Assembly (NCBI GenBank): GCA_031284105.1
Contig: JAITAN010000162.1
Location: 1 to 14,059 of the forward strand
Direction: 5' to 3'
Source: Treponema sp.
Lineage (GTDB): Bacteria; Spirochaetota; Spirochaetia; Treponematales; Breznakiellaceae
DNA length: 14,059 nt
Shown here piece by piece: positions 13,672 through 14,059 of this stretch (the stretch's first letter is position 1; each line of letters starts with the position of its first letter). The translations under genes were made by a program, and so were the position numbers. Under the pieces are notes generated by a model. The model made no database searches. It was not told the DNA's origin and saw nothing but the letters and a program-made list of their open reading frames with translations.

Positions 13672-14059
13672 ATTGACTCCTATGAAAGTTCAAACCTCAA
13701 CTGAGGATAATGTAAGAACAAAAAGCTTTCATTTGGCGCGGGTGAAGGTACAACTATGATATTCTATATATTGCAGATTTTTTGTCTATATATGTTCTAA
13801 AATATTAGGCGCATTTCGCATAACTTCTTAACTATCACGTACCTTTAGTTCATATAATACCAAACGCAGTTATCCAAAGAGGTATACCTGATACTCCATT
13901 TTGCCCGTCGCCTATAATAATGCCGCGGGGGAGCGCCTATAAGGTCTGACCTGTCAATACTGATTTACCATACTGATCTTGAATTGAGGATAATGTTCGC
14001 ATCAGCGGCGGGATTAGTACCGATAGGTCTGACCTGCCAGGAGGTCTGATCTGCCTTGC
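13672..14059. other. Repeat-rich non-coding right edge
   Basis: No gene is supportable in these 388 bases. The stretch is dense in short repeats: TGAGGATAATGT at 13702-13713 and 13985-13996; CGCCTATAA at 13909-13917 and 13934-13942; ATACTGAT at 13957-13964 and 13970-13977; and a perfect palindrome AGGTATACCT at 13880-13889. The stretch 13711-13880 is A+T-rich and probably holds the promoter of the small gene; TAGACA and TAGAAT on the - strand near 13755-13785 are a weak candidate. Confidence 0.5.
13942..14053. repeat. Three copies of the palindromic motif AGGTCTGACCTG
   Basis: AGGTCTGACCTG is exact at 13942-13953 and 14025-14036, and AGGTCTGATCTG at 14042-14053 differs by one base. AGGTC-T-GACCT is itself an inverted repeat around one central base. 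Copies two and three form a 17-bp tandem on the - strand (GGCAG, A or G, TCAGACCT). The array may continue past the window end. Confidence 0.7.

Noticed and set aside
13942..14053. CRISPR array
   Set aside because: Copies are only 12 bp, spaced 83 and 17 bp irregularly, and no cas gene is present.

Overview
The window looks like chromosomal sequence from a spirochaete, most likely a Treponema-like organism. The evidence is a rho gene followed by rpmE, a bactofilin, a roughly 520-residue protein resembling the spirochaete-restricted DUF5312 family, and a degenerate glycine-rich surface-type protein at the left edge. This assignment is inference from gene content. No rRNA, tRNA, CRISPR array or intact mobile element was found.

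Left part (1-4167, + strand). Bases 1-830 are the 3' end of a decayed gene, carrying an in-frame TGA where Trp is expected and a one-base loss 74 bp later. It is followed by a strong intrinsic terminator (917-946). After about 330 bp of non-coding sequence come a NifS/IscS-type cysteine desulfurase, then ybeY (16S rRNA maturation) and ruvB (Holliday junction branch migration). The last two overlap by 13 bp and are read from a clear sigma-70-type promoter.

Middle (4177-8764, - strand). An AlaX-type alanyl-tRNA editing protein converges on ruvB with a 9-bp gap. Further right is an operon read leftwards: DUF5312-like protein, acyl-ACP thioesterase, short MetF-like methylenetetrahydrofolate reductase.

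Right part (8940-12166, - strand). rho and rpmE lie together. rho has a consensus promoter, a leader of about 147 nt and a long acidic N-terminal extension. rpmE has a GC hairpin just before its ribosome binding site. Upstream is a bactofilin-pncC pair overlapping by ATGA.

Right edge (12132-14059). This is accessory-like sequence: a remnant of an IS256-type transposase, an intact iron-sulfur flavoprotein gene, a small unrecognised gene that seems frameshifted, and a repeat-dense non-coding end with three copies of the palindromic motif AGGTCTGACCTG (one with a mismatch).

The most distinctive signal is that three genes on the - strand (alaX, the DUF5312-like gene and the bactofilin gene) lack a Shine-Dalgarno sequence. 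Each has a promoter with an exact 17-bp spacer whose -10 box ends only 6-7 nt before the ATG, which predicts leaderless mRNAs beside genes with strong Shine-Dalgarno sequences (rho, ybeY, rpmE). I did not find a clear new defence or biosynthetic system.
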